Source: Pseudomonadota bacterium
GTDB taxonomy: Bacteria > Pseudomonadota > Gammaproteobacteria > Burkholderiales > Burkholderiaceae_C
Reading direction: 5' to 3'
NCBI GenBank assembly: GCA_020161775.1
Contig: JAIUOW010000002.1
Span: 186,001-250,000 of the forward strand
DNA length: 64,000 nucleotides
The position numbers were made by a program, and so were the translations under genes. Positions 16,001 through 24,469 of this stretch are shown here, one piece after another. Position 1 is the stretch's first letter, and each line of letters opens with the position of its first letter. The notes below the pieces were generated by a model, which was not told the DNA's origin, ran no database searches, and worked only from the letters and a program-made list of their open reading frames with translations.

Positions 16001-18991
16001 GGCATGCTGCACCTGGATTCGCCGTTGAGCCACCCCAACACGCTGGGCGACGTGACCATCACCGGCTACCACGACGTGCGCGGCGTGTACGGCCCTGTCA
16101 CTGGCGCGGCGGCCTACCGCGGCGAATCCGTCGGGGCCGGTCCGGCCCGGCTCACGCTGCAAAGCACCGCCGATACGCTGCGTCTGGGCGGCGGCAATTC
16201 GCAGGCGCTGACGGTCGCGGGCGACATTTCCATCACCATGGGGGCGGGCGAAGGCGGCGACCGCGGCGCGGTAGTCATCGCCGACACCGTGCAGTCGCAA
16301 GCGGGGCGCATCTACCTGAACACCGACAGCCTGCGGCTGGCCAGCGGCGCGTCTCACGAGAAGCTCGTGGCGACCCACGCCACCCTCGGCGCGGTGCACA
16401 TCGAGTCAAACAAGCGCATCCGCTTCAGCCCCCAGGCGCAGTCCAGCGACCCGGACAGCCACGACGACCTGATCCTCAACAGCGACGAGCTGGCACGCAT
16501 GGAAACGCCCGTGCTGCGGGTGGAGAACTACCTGTACGAAACGCCGTCGGGCGCTGAGTCCGTGGTGTTTGGCGCAAGCCCGGCCGCGCCTGCGCCCGTC
16601 CAGTCGGCCGGCCCGGCCCCGGCACCGGTGGACCGCGTCATGTTCAACGGCGCTGGCGTGCTGGCGCCGGGCAAGACGGTGTCCATCCGCACCAACCTGA
16701 AGGTCGGGCAGACCGAGCCCTTCTCGGTGGACCGCATGCACATTTCGGCCGGTGTGGCCGACCTGCCGCTGGCCAACCTGATCGGGGCCGATGCGGCTGG
16801 CGGGCGCGGCTGGTTCTCGGCCGAGCTGGGTGGCCTGGGCTATGACCTGTATGACGGTGAGCAGGCCCGCCTGACGCTGCGCACGGCCTCCGCAGGCACG
16901 CTGGAGCTGTCGGCGCAAGACACAGGCGCCGGCGGATTCAACAGCGCCAGCCGGGGCGTGTATGCCGTCTCCAGCCTGTCGGGTGGCGAAGTGGGCGTGG
17001 TGCCGCTGGTGCAGGTGTCGGCGGTGGACGACAGCGGCGTGCACCGGGGCAACATCGAGATCGGCCTGCCGGGCGTGGAGTCCGGCAGGATCGAACTCAA
17101 GGCAAAGAACATCTACAACCAGGGCATCTCCGGCCCCACAGCGCACGGCGGCGTGCTGCGTACCGTAAGCGCGGGCAGCAACAACACGGTGCCGGGCGGG
17201 CAGGACTCCATCCTGCTGGACGCAGCGGGTGACATCGGGCGCAACGAACCCAATGGCTTCATCAACCTGGTGCCGGTGTCCATTGACGGCGCGACCAAGG
17301 TGCATGCCCATGCGGGCGTGGGCGGTGCCACCCCGGCGGCGCAGATGGCGCTGCATTTCCCGGTCGAGATATCCCACGTGACCACCAGCCTGCTGGACCT
17401 GAGCGTGGAGGGCGCGCTGGGCGAGGCGCATGTGAGCGCGGCCAACAACATCACCGTGGACAGCGACTTTGCACCGGCCCTGGGCGCGGTCGGCCTGCAT
17501 GCCGGCCAGCAGAACACGGAGCATCCGCAACCCGACAGCATCATCGCGGTGGACGACAACCGCCTGCTGGGCGGGCCGAGCACCGCCAGCGTGCGCATGG
17601 AAGCCGGCAGCATCACCCTGCGCGCCGGTTCGCTGGTGCAGGCGCTGAACCAGGTGGACATCGAGGCCTTGGGCAGCACCGAGGGCACGGGCAACATCGA
17701 GCTGGCCGCCACCGCGCGGGTGGTCAGCGGTGACAAGATCGCCCTGCATGCCGAGGGGTCCATCCTGGGCAACACCCATACGGACAGCCTGTTCACCCAG
17801 ATCGAGGCGCCCAAGGTATTCCTCGGCGCGCGCAAGAACCTGTACGCCCATGTGGACGCCGCCGAGATCGTGGCCGGTGACAGCCCCGCGAACCTGACGG
17901 GCGACGGCGACCTGGTGGACCTGGTGCTGACCAGCACGCAGGCCACCACATTGCGCGGGGTGGGCAACGGTGACGGCGCGGTCCACATCTGGGCGCCTTT
18001 CACCAGCCTGCTGCGCGTGAGCGGCAACCTGCCGGCCGACATGGACGGCGGCGGCCCCGGCACCGGCGGCGTGGTTGGCAAGAGCGTGTACATCGGCTCC
18101 GGCGGTGACCTGCATGTGGGCCACCGCGTGAAGGCGACCGACGCTGGTGGAACGGGCATCGAAATGTCCGCCGGCGACGTGATCAAGATCGGCCACCTGG
18201 ATGATTACCTGGACGACGTGCACGTGATGTCGCAGGCCGACATCAGTCTGTCGGCCCAGAGCATCTACATCCGCCATACCGCCGGCACGCCCACGGGCAC
18301 GCCACGCGCAACGCCGGCGCCGCCGGGCCTGCCGACGGTGTATGTGCGCGCCGAGGGCTCGCTGTATGCCACGGCTTTCAGTGACGCGACCTTCGAGGTC
18401 AACGCCACCAACACAGGCGGCGTGGGCACCGGCGCGGGCGGCAATATGTCCATCAACAGCCCGAGCATCCTGTACGTGGGCGGCAGCGGTGCCAACCAGT
18501 ATGCGCTGGCGACCAGCCCGAACGTGAACTTCAATGGCACCACGCCGGTGTTCACGCCGGGCACGGGGCTGAATGCCTTTGCGCAGTCGGGCGCGGTGGC
18601 GCCACCGTTTGCCTCGCCCCCGCCGCCGCCGGCAGGTTCGCCGCCCGCACCCGTTCCCGTGGCGCCGCCGCCGCCCGCGCCGGTGCCACCTGCGCCGCCG
18701 CCCGCGCCAGTACCGGTGCCGCCTCCTCCGGCACCTCCGGCCCCACCCGCGCCCGCGCCCGCGCCCACACCGGCAGCCGCGCCGGTGGTCGAACGCATCG
18801 TGGAGGCGCTGCGTAACGACACGACCGTTACGCGCGCCGAGGTTCAGGCCATCGTCAACGAGGTGGACAACACGGTGACGAAGTTCGTCGCGCTGCTGAT
18901 CCAGGAAGAGACCCGCCAGGCCGAGGACAAGCGCAAGGAAGAAGACAAGAAGGAGTCGATCGCGGTGATCGACTCCCAGCAGTGCAAGTAG
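13097..18991 (+). CDS. Filamentous-haemagglutinin-type exoprotein (TpsA), copy 2
   Basis: 1964 residues. ATG 13097 is chosen because AAGGGA lies six bases upstream; ATG 13091 is too close to that site. A long signal peptide ends near NPLRAQP. The TPS domain (about 50-310) is very similar to copy 1, including INRVLGNNPSAIFGTL and LVNPSGI. The following repeat region is longer and quite different. A Pro-rich linker (about 1835-1895) leads to a charged tail, EETRQAEDKRKEEDKK, ending in QQCK. Two cysteines close together (NCAVDC) lie about 675 residues in. It begins 78 bases after copy 1, so an operon is likely. A TpsB partner is absent from the window. Confidence 0.85.
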   Translation: MSLHEMNRIAAPTNAPPHARVAASPAVAGHRPLALALALAACFAANPLRAQPAGAQVIHGAATLSRSGANLTVTTQNGAGTSHSAINWQSFNVPGGSTAHFAQPGAASTSINRVLGNNPSAIFGTLSSNGRLVLVNPSGIAVGTGAVVDTAGFTASTLRMSDADALAGRMRFGQDGLGGASLSVQGRVVARGGDVVLIAPQIDTGTQAVVQASGGDTLLVAGQKVALTGRGLEGIQLELQAPADRALNLGQLKGDSVAVFASQLRHSGLVQAQSATVQGGKVLLRGQASADVDGRVTAQRNGGSQGGAIHVTGAQTTLQATAVLDASGPMGGGEVLVGGGWQGKGPLANAQNTTALAGSVVRADATVQGDGGTVVLWSDGTTRTAARISARGGPQGGNGGRVETSGKTLVRRGMPDVGAPQGKAGTWLLDPDYILISEGTPETPVLGDGSILAGDPGGVTEVFTNELESFDGDISLEANHAIVAGGEYNYDLTVYGNLTLRTLNTTEPPATPPAPFTNASRGIDLSRINQLRVVNDDGAPRQITINAGTPGASVSGVSLKLNDVHTASGSYSAGTGGGAVTLVSAGDLWVGSIRTNHFGTVAGSGGNVTIEGKYGHVRVGTISTTVWDNAYGASTAMKAGDVTIKGKTVNLTGDIRTDGVVSRSYGSAAGNITVQSGWNCAVDCVGIDTLVIGEIPEEAGSAALPMDYPVLTLSASAGHATVSGEPGTGGTITLEALNGDIHVTDAQQVDIRADGLPNQLSGYSILTSSSGGTVRVKSLQGAIHGSSLSIDVSGGAGGDENGDGIPAGRRGGDGGTAELSAATGINLTDALTIHADGGQGGNLNTLPLAPEPPAPAPPAAQAGSGGNGGSITLKAPSLAFYDGGIRDFSANGGMAGEDLTGAGTDGTGGAGGQLHLEATSATGKIYFGYAGHTISAIGQDAANPYSGTVHLRAGDRGVLISGSSSLSAGMLHLDSPLSHPNTLGDVTITGYHDVRGVYGPVTGAAAYRGESVGAGPARLTLQSTADTLRLGGGNSQALTVAGDISITMGAGEGGDRGAVVIADTVQSQAGRIYLNTDSLRLASGASHEKLVATHATLGAVHIESNKRIRFSPQAQSSDPDSHDDLILNSDELARMETPVLRVENYLYETPSGAESVVFGASPAAPAPVQSAGPAPAPVDRVMFNGAGVLAPGKTVSIRTNLKVGQTEPFSVDRMHISAGVADLPLANLIGADAAGGRGWFSAELGGLGYDLYDGEQARLTLRTASAGTLELSAQDTGAGGFNSASRGVYAVSSLSGGEVGVVPLVQVSAVDDSGVHRGNIEIGLPGVESGRIELKAKNIYNQGISGPTAHGGVLRTVSAGSNNTVPGGQDSILLDAAGDIGRNEPNGFINLVPVSIDGATKVHAHAGVGGATPAAQMALHFPVEISHVTTSLLDLSVEGALGEAHVSAANNITVDSDFAPALGAVGLHAGQQNTEHPQPDSIIAVDDNRLLGGPSTASVRMEAGSITLRAGSLVQALNQVDIEALGSTEGTGNIELAATARVVSGDKIALHAEGSILGNTHTDSLFTQIEAPKVFLGARKNLYAHVDAAEIVAGDSPANLTGDGDLVDLVLTSTQATTLRGVGNGDGAVHIWAPFTSLLRVSGNLPADMDGGGPGTGGVVGKSVYIGSGGDLHVGHRVKATDAGGTGIEMSAGDVIKIGHLDDYLDDVHVMSQADISLSAQSIYIRHTAGTPTGTPRATPAPPGLPTVYVRAEGSLYATAFSDATFEVNATNTGGVGTGAGGNMSINSPSILYVGGSGANQYALATSPNVNFNGTTPVFTPGTGLNAFAQSGAVAPPFASPPPPPAGSPPAPVPVAPPPPAPVPPAPPPAPVPVPPPPAPPAPPAPAPAPTPAAAPVVERIVEALRNDTTVTRAEVQAIVNEVDNTVTKFVALLIQEETRQAEDKRKEEDKKESIAVIDSQQCK
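13427..13506 (+). repeat. 80-bp direct repeat, copy B (TPS domain)
   Basis: Second copy of the 80-base perfect repeat at 8750-8829, in the same reading frame and at the same place in the TPS domain of the second exoprotein. Confidence 0.95.
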
Positions 18992-19009
18992 CCAGGCGCT
19001 GAGCCGGCG

Positions 19010-20503
19010 CTAGAAGCGTGGCAGGTCGGGGTGGGCGATCTGCCCGCCGCGCACCAGCATCTTTCCGTATTCCGCGCAGCGGTTCAGCGTGGGGATCACC
19101 TTGCCGGGGTTGAGCAGCCCCTGCGCGTCAAACGCGCGCTTCACGCCAAACATCTGCCCGTTCTCCTCGGGCGAGAACTGCACGCACATGCTGTTGAGCT
19201 TTTCCACGCCCACGCCATGCTCGCCCGTCACGGTGCCGCCCATGGCCACGCTGGTTTCCAGGATGTCGGCGCCAAACTGTTCGCAGCGGTGCAGTTGGTC
19301 GGGGTCGTTGGCGTCAAACAGGATCAGCGGATGCAGGTTGCCATCGCCCGCGTGGAACACGTTGGCGCAGCGCAGCTGGTATTTGTGTTCCATCTGCTGG
19401 ATGGCCAGCAGGATGTCGGCCAGCCGCTTGCGCGGAATGGTGGAGTCCATGCACATGTAGTCGGGGCTGATGCGTCCGCTGGCCGGAAAGGCGTTCTTGC
19501 GCCCGCTCCAGAAGCGCAGGCGTTCGGCCTCGTCGCGGCTGACCGCGATGGCGGTGGCCCCGGCGCCCTGCAGCACGGCGCTCATGCGGCCGATCTCTTC
19601 TTCCACCTCCTCCGGTGTGCCGTCGGATTCGCACAGCAGGATGGCCTCGGCCGTCAGGTCGTAGCCCGCGTGCACGAAATCCTCCACCGCCGCCGTCATG
19701 GGCTTGTCCATCATCTCCAGCCCGGCCGGGATGATGCCTGCCGCGATCACCGCCGCCACCGCGTCACCCGCCCTGCGGATGTCGTCAAAGCTGGCCATGA
19801 TGCAGCGCGCAAGCTGCGGCTTGGGCACCAGCTTGACCGTCACCTCGGTGGTGATGGCCAGCATGCCCTCGCTGCCCACGACCACCGGCAGCAGGTCCAG
19901 CCCCGGCGCGTCCAGCGCGTCGCCGCCAAACTCCACCGGCTCGCCCTCGATGGTGAAGCCACGCACCTTCAGCACGTTGTGCAGCGTCAGGCCGTATTTC
20001 AGGCAGTGCACGCCGCCGGAGTTTTCAGCCACGTTGCCGCCGATGGTGCAGGCAATCTGGCTGGACGGGTCTGGTGCGTAGTACAGCCCCAGCGGCGCGG
20101 CGGCCTCGCTGATGGCCAGGTTGCGCACGCCGCACTGCACCACGGCCGTGCGGCTGTATTTGTCCAGCTTGAGGATGCGGTTGAACTTGGCCAGTGACAG
20201 CGTGACGCCCAGCGCATGCGGCATGGCGCCGCCCGACAGGCCGGTGCCCGCGCCGCGCGCCACCACCGGCACGGCCAGCGCGTGGCAGGCGCGCAGCACG
20301 GCCTGCACCTGTTCGCTGGTTTCGGGCAGGGCCACCACCAGCGGACGCTGGCGGTAGGCGGTGAGGCCGTCGCACTCGTAGGGCGTGGTGTCTTCGTTGT
20401 GCCACAGCAGCGCGTGGGCGGGCAGCACGGCGGACAGGGCGCGCACCACTTCAGACTGGCGTTCGGCGCGCTGTAACGGCTCGGGGGCTGTGGGGGCATT
20501 CAT
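19010..20503 (-). CDS. glcD: FAD-linked oxidase, glycolate oxidase subunit GlcD type
   Basis: 497 residues. The FAD-binding domain includes ARGAGTGLSGGAMPH (about 100-114) and CTIGGNVAENSGG, both typical of the VAO/GlcD family. The C-terminal oxidase domain has FHAGDGNLHP and GEHGVGVEK. It probably oxidises glycolate or D-lactate and passes electrons to a membrane acceptor. The usual glcE and glcF partners are not in the window; the same-strand genes upstream are LysR and purU. TACAGT (20510-20515) lies six bases before the ATG with no Shine-Dalgarno. It ends 18 bases from the TpsA stop, convergently. Confidence 0.9.
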   Translation of the reverse strand: MNAPTAPEPLQRAERQSEVVRALSAVLPAHALLWHNEDTTPYECDGLTAYRQRPLVVALPETSEQVQAVLRACHALAVPVVARGAGTGLSGGAMPHALGVTLSLAKFNRILKLDKYSRTAVVQCGVRNLAISEAAAPLGLYYAPDPSSQIACTIGGNVAENSGGVHCLKYGLTLHNVLKVRGFTIEGEPVEFGGDALDAPGLDLLPVVVGSEGMLAITTEVTVKLVPKPQLARCIMASFDDIRRAGDAVAAVIAAGIIPAGLEMMDKPMTAAVEDFVHAGYDLTAEAILLCESDGTPEEVEEEIGRMSAVLQGAGATAIAVSRDEAERLRFWSGRKNAFPASGRISPDYMCMDSTIPRKRLADILLAIQQMEHKYQLRCANVFHAGDGNLHPLILFDANDPDQLHRCEQFGADILETSVAMGGTVTGEHGVGVEKLNSMCVQFSPEENGQMFGVKRAFDAQGLLNPGKVIPTLNRCAEYGKMLVRGGQIAHPDLPRF

Positions 20504-20509
20504 GCCGAC

Positions 20510-20515
20510 ACTGTA
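20510..20515 (-). promoter_or_regulatory. -10-like hexamer of glcD
   Basis: On the minus strand the hexamer reads TACAGT, six bases upstream of the glcD ATG (20503). This is one of several starts in the window with this layout, suggesting a leaderless or nearly leaderless transcript. No convincing -35 was found. Confidence 0.35.
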
Positions 20516-20584
20516 GGGCAGGCCGCGCGATCTGTGAATGAAGTTTTTTCCACGCCGGATTGAATCCGCCGCGGGCTTGCGGGC

Positions 20585-21454
20585 TCAGGCCAGGCTGGTC
20601 TTCAGCCAGTCCGCGAAGGCCGCGCATTCGAAGCGCTCCATCGCGCCGGCGCGCCAGCACAGGTAATGCGCGTGCGGGCTGGGCACGTTGCGCGGCGACA
20701 GGCGCTGCAGCGTGCCGTTGTCCAGCCAGGGCTGGCCCAGCTTCAGGCGCACCAGCGCAATGCCCAGCCCCTGGGCGGCGGCGTCGCACATGAGCCCGAT
20801 GTCGTTGAACGACGAGCCTTCGGCCGGCTCGCCGGCGTCCACGCCGTGCGCCAGAAACCAGGTGCGCCAGGGCTCCAGCGGGCTCTTGATGAGCTTGGCG
20901 CCCAGAAGCTCGTGCACGGTGTCAAACGGGCCGTTGTCAAGGATGTAGCTGGGCGCGGCCAGTGGCGTGACCTCGTCGGTCATCAGGCAGGTGTGCTCCA
21001 CGTCGGCATAGCGCCCGGTGCCAAAGCGCACCATGAGGTCCGCATCTTCGGCCACCACGTCCAGCAGCGGGATGCTGACCTGCAGCGTCAGGTCGATTTC
21101 GGGATAGGCCTCGATGAAGCGGCGCAGCCGCGGCATCAGGATGGAGCGCGAGAATGTGGGCGTGACCGCCACGCGCAGCTTGCGCTTGGCGCTGGCGGTG
21201 TCACGGCCCGGAAAGCGCTCCAGGCTGGCCAGCCCCTCACGCACATGGGCCAGGTATTCGCTGCCCTCGGTCGTCAGTGAAAAATCGGCCCGGCCAAACA
21301 GCCGCGTGCCCAGGATCTGTTCGAGCTGCTTGACCCGGTGGCTCACCGCGCTGGGCGTGACGTTGAGCTCATCCGCCGTCTGCGTCACGCTGCGCAGCCG
21401 CGCCAGCGCCTCGAAGGTCAGCAGGCACTGGATGGGCGGAATGCGGGCGGTCAT
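20585..21454 (-). CDS. LysR-family transcriptional regulator (GcvA-like)
   Basis: 289 residues. The N-terminal winged helix (about 5-65) includes ADELNVTPSAVSHRVKQLE. A LysR substrate-binding domain follows (about 90-285). PPIQCLLTFEALARLRS and the domain style resemble GcvA/AmpR-type members. ATG 21454 (MTARIPP) is chosen: the open frame extends 16 codons further, but that extension is translated from a palindromic repeat. It lies 81 bases upstream of glcD on the same strand, so it may control glcD, though GcvA-like proteins often act elsewhere. The effector is unknown. Confidence 0.88.
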   Translation of the reverse strand: MTARIPPIQCLLTFEALARLRSVTQTADELNVTPSAVSHRVKQLEQILGTRLFGRADFSLTTEGSEYLAHVREGLASLERFPGRDTASAKRKLRVAVTPTFSRSILMPRLRRFIEAYPEIDLTLQVSIPLLDVVAEDADLMVRFGTGRYADVEHTCLMTDEVTPLAAPSYILDNGPFDTVHELLGAKLIKSPLEPWRTWFLAHGVDAGEPAEGSSFNDIGLMCDAAAQGLGIALVRLKLGQPWLDNGTLQRLSPRNVPSPHAHYLCWRAGAMERFECAAFADWLKTSLA

Positions 21455-21456
21455 AT

Positions 21457-21518
21457 GTCTGTCATCCCGGACTCGATCCGGGATCCATGGATTGCGGGTC
21501 AAGCCCGCAATGACAGAC
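21457..21518. repeat. REP-like palindromic element
   Basis: A 62-base unit with an outer stem GTCTGTCAT/ATGACAGAC (21457-21465 and 21510-21518). It encloses two hairpins, CCCGGA/TCCGGG and TTGCGGG/CCCGCAA, giving a three-way cruciform. This sequence type (TGTCATCCCGGACTCGATCC) is a widespread intergenic repeat in proteobacteria. It occupies nearly all of the space between purU and the LysR gene. Confidence 0.85.
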
Positions 21519-21526
21519 AGGGGGCG

Positions 21527-22375
21527 TCACTTGAAAATCACGGTTTTGTGGCCGTTCAGCAGCACGCGGTGCTCGCTGTGCCACTTCACGGCGCGGGCCA
21601 GCACCTGGCTTTCGGTGTCGCGGCCCATGGCGGTCAGGTCTTCCACCGTCTTGCTGTGGTCGGCGCGGGCCACGTCCTGCTCGATGATCGGGCCCTCGTC
21701 CAGGTCGGCCGTCACGTAGTGCGCCGTGGCGCCGATCAGCTTCACGCCGCGGTCATGCGCCTGGTAATAGGGCTTGGCGCCCTTGAAGCTGGGCAGGAAG
21801 CTGTGGTGGATGTTGATGGCGCGCCCGGCCAGCTTGCGGCACAGATCGTCGCTCAGGATCTGCATGTAGCGCGCCAGCACCACCAGCTCGGCGCCTTCGG
21901 CCTCGATAATCTCGAACTGCTTTGCCTCGGCTTGCGCCTTGTTGTCCCGGCTCACCGCGATGTGGTGGAACGGCACGTTGTAGCTGGCCGCCAGCTGGTA
22001 GAACTCGCGGTGGTTGCTGATGATCGCGCGGATGTCCACCGGCAGCAGGCCGCTTTTCCAGCGGAACAGCAGGTCGTTCAGGCAGTGGCCCTCCTTGCTG
22101 ACCAGGATGACGGTCTTCATGGGCTGGGTGGTGGCGTGCAGCTTCCAGCTCATCTGCAGCGGCTCGGCAAAGAACCGGAGTTGCACCTTCAGGTCGTCAA
22201 AAGTGTGCTGGTCGCAGGCGAACTGCACCCGCATGAAAAACAGGCCGGTGTCGTGGTCGTTGTATTGCGCGGCTTCTTCGATGTTGCCGCCGCGCTCCAG
22301 CAGGAAGCCCGAGACGGCATGCACGATGCCGCGGCGGTCGGGGCAGGAAAGCGTGAGGATATAAGCGTTACTCAT
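21527..22375 (-). CDS. purU: Formyltetrahydrofolate deformylase
   Basis: Hydrolyses 10-formyl-THF to formate and THF, feeding formate-dependent purine synthesis and balancing one-carbon pools. 282 residues: an N-terminal ACT domain (about 5-85; LTLSCPDRRGIVHAVS) and a C-terminal formyltransferase-type domain with NIHHSFLPSFKGA and the late HYVTADLDEGPIIEQD motif. ATG 22375 is chosen at MSNAYILTLSC; the further open frame is intergenic. GACAAT (22385-22390) lies nine bases before the ATG on this strand. It diverges from the aminotransferase gene. Confidence 0.95.
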   Translation of the reverse strand: MSNAYILTLSCPDRRGIVHAVSGFLLERGGNIEEAAQYNDHDTGLFFMRVQFACDQHTFDDLKVQLRFFAEPLQMSWKLHATTQPMKTVILVSKEGHCLNDLLFRWKSGLLPVDIRAIISNHREFYQLAASYNVPFHHIAVSRDNKAQAEAKQFEIIEAEGAELVVLARYMQILSDDLCRKLAGRAINIHHSFLPSFKGAKPYYQAHDRGVKLIGATAHYVTADLDEGPIIEQDVARADHSKTVEDLTAMGRDTESQVLARAVKWHSEHRVLLNGHKTVIFK

Positions 22376-22472
22376 AGGGCCTGAATTGTCGCAGGACCGC
22401 GCCAGGGGCTGCATGGGCCCGCTGACGGTGCCAAAATGCCTTTTTGCCCAAGCGCAGGAGAAAGCGAAAGCC

Positions 22473-23807
22473 ATGGCCTACAACGACTTCAACATGGACA
22501 GCCACTGGCTGCCCTTCACCCCCAACCGACATTTCCGCAAGAACCCCCGCGTGTTCGTGGGCGCCGACGGCATGGAGTTCACCACGCATGACGGCAAGAA
22601 GGTGATCGACGGCATCTCCAGCCTGTGGTGCGTGGGCGCGGGCCACAACCGCAAGCCGATCAACGAGGCCATCAAGCGCCAGCTGGACACGCTGGACTAC
22701 GCCACCGCCTTCCAGGCCAGCAATGACCAGGCTTTCAAGGCGGCGGAAATGATTGCCGCCATGGCACCCGGCGACCTGAACAAGGTGCTGTTCTGCAACT
22801 CCGGCTCGGAGGCTGCCGATACCTCCCTGAAGGTGGCGCTGGCCTACCACCGCGCGCGCGGCGAAGGCCACCGCAACATCTTCATCGGCCGCGAAAAGGG
22901 CTACCACGGCGTGGGCTTTGGCGGCATGAGCGTGGGCGGCATTCCGGCCAACCGCAAGGTGTTCGGCACCTCGCTGCTGCCGCGGGTGGACCACATGCGT
23001 TTCATCCACGACCCGGTGAACCATGCCTACATCCACCACCAGGAGCCGGTGTGGCAGGAAGACATCCTGCTGGAGCTGGAAAACCGCATCCTGCCGCTGC
23101 ATGACCCGAGCAACGTGGCGGCCATCATCGTCGAGCCGGTGGCCGGCAGCGCGGGCTGGTACCTGCCGCCGCAGGGTTACCTCAAAAGGCTGCGGGAGAT
23201 CTGCGACAAGCACGGCATCCTGCTGATCTTTGACGAGGTGATCACGGGCTTCGGCCGCATGGGCACGAACTTCGGCGCCGACTTCTACGGTGTGGTGCCC
23301 GACATGCTGAATTTCGCCAAGGCCGTGACCAACGGCGTCATCCCGCTGGGCGGCGTGATCTGCCGCGACAAGCTGTACGACGCGATGATGAAGACCGAGG
23401 CGCCCGAGCATGTGATCGAGTTCTTCCATGGCTACACCTATTCGGGCCACCCGGTGGCCTGCGCCGGTGCGATTGCCACGCTGAACCTCTTCAAGCAGGA
23501 AAACCTGTTCGAGCGCGCGGGGCAGATGGGCCGCGTGCTGGGTGATGCGTTCCACAGCACCTTCAAGGGCCTGCCCAATGTGGTGGGCATCCGCAGCATG
23601 GGCCTGGCCGCCGCGGTGGAGCTGGCGCCGCTGCCGGGGTTGCCGGGCAAGCGGGCCTATGAAATTTTCCTGGAGTGCTTTGCCAACGGCGCGCTGGTGC
23701 GCCCGGCGGGCGACGTGCTGGTGATTGCGCCGCCCTACATCGTGGAGAAGGAACACATTGACCGGCTGGTGAACACGCTTGCGGATGCGATCCGCAAGCA
23801 TGCTTGA
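22473..23807 (+). CDS. Omega-amino acid--pyruvate aminotransferase, class III
   Basis: PLP enzyme, 444 residues, of the beta-alanine/omega-amino acid:pyruvate transaminase group. It moves an amino group from beta-alanine or similar amines to pyruvate. Visible motifs are CNSGSEAADTSLK (about 108-120), FIGREKGYHGVGFGGMSVGG, LIFDEVITGFGRMG with the cofactor Asp, and FAKAVTNGVIPLGG with the Schiff-base Lys. ATG 22473 starts MAYNDFNMDSHWLPFTPNR, the standard N-terminus of this group; AGGAG lies 12 bases upstream. The divergent neighbour is purU. Confidence 0.92.
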   Translation: MAYNDFNMDSHWLPFTPNRHFRKNPRVFVGADGMEFTTHDGKKVIDGISSLWCVGAGHNRKPINEAIKRQLDTLDYATAFQASNDQAFKAAEMIAAMAPGDLNKVLFCNSGSEAADTSLKVALAYHRARGEGHRNIFIGREKGYHGVGFGGMSVGGIPANRKVFGTSLLPRVDHMRFIHDPVNHAYIHHQEPVWQEDILLELENRILPLHDPSNVAAIIVEPVAGSAGWYLPPQGYLKRLREICDKHGILLIFDEVITGFGRMGTNFGADFYGVVPDMLNFAKAVTNGVIPLGGVICRDKLYDAMMKTEAPEHVIEFFHGYTYSGHPVACAGAIATLNLFKQENLFERAGQMGRVLGDAFHSTFKGLPNVVGIRSMGLAAAVELAPLPGLPGKRAYEIFLECFANGALVRPAGDVLVIAPPYIVEKEHIDRLVNTLADAIRKHA

Positions 23808-23820
23808 AGCGCGGGCGTCC

Positions 23821-24276
23821 TTACTTCGGCAGCACTACGCTGTCGATCACGTGGATCACGCCGTTGTCGGCCACGATGTCAGTCTTGACGACATTGGCGT
23901 TGTCCACCTTCACACCGCCGGCGGTGGCCACGGTCAGCTCGCCGCCCTGCACGGTCTTGACCTTGCCGGCCTTCACGTCGGCGGCCATGACCTTGCCCGG
24001 CACCACGTGGTAGGTCAGCACGGCGGTGAGCTTGGCCTTGTCCTTGAGCAGGGCGTCCAGGTCGGCCTTGGGGATCTTGGCAAAAGCTTCATCGGTGGGG
24101 GCGAACACCGTGAACGGGCCCTTGCCTTTGAGCGTGTCCACCAGGCCGGCGGCCTGCAGCGCCGTGGCCAGGGTCTTGAACGAGCCGGCCTTGACGGCGG
24201 TGTCCACGATGTCGGCGGCCCAGGCAGGCGACAGGGCGGCGGCGGACAGGGCCAGGGCAATCATCTGCTTTTTCAT
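23821..24276 (-). CDS. Secreted fasciclin (FAS1) domain protein
   Basis: 151 residues: a signal peptide ending SPAWAADI, then one FAS1 domain (about 25-150). The H1-like block is [15 protein letters not shown], followed by [10 protein letters not shown] and the final [12 protein letters not shown]. Single-FAS1 exported proteins are thought to take part in adhesion or extracellular interactions; the precise role is unknown. AAGGAG precedes ATG 24276. The leader holds a CCGCTGGC/GCCAGCGG hairpin (24301-24325). A long AT-rich dyad separates it from the divergent hydrolase. Confidence 0.88.
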   Translation of the reverse strand: MKKQMIALALSAAALSPAWAADIVDTAVKAGSFKTLATALQAAGLVDTLKGKGPFTVFAPTDEAFAKIPKADLDALLKDKAKLTAVLTYHVVPGKVMAADVKAGKVKTVQGGELTVATAGGVKVDNANVVKTDIVADNGVIHVIDSVVLPK

Positions 24277-24354
24277 GGTTCAACTCCTTGATTCAAATGG
24301 CCGCTGGCAGAACTGCCGCCAGCGGGCGCCGTGAATGCAACGCAGGCGAAATTT

Positions 24355-24404
24355 ACTATGCGGTCTAATAAAATACTGGTAAGTATTTGAAATGACCGTA
24401 TAGT
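24355..24404. promoter_or_regulatory. 50-bp imperfect dyad between divergent genes
   Basis: Two 23-base arms around GGTA. The perfect inner part is AAATACT-GGTA-AGTATTT (24371-24388), with outer matches CGGTC/GACCG and ACTAT/ATAGT. It lies in the AT-rich middle of the 193-base gap 24277-24469, between fasciclin (-) and hydrolase (+), where both promoters should be. It is a candidate binding site for a dimeric or tetrameric regulator. Confidence 0.5.
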
Positions 24405-24469
24405 CTTGTTGGATGCAAGGTCTTGCGTCGGCTCACGGCCGGCTAATCCTGGGCCCGCACACTCGCCCG

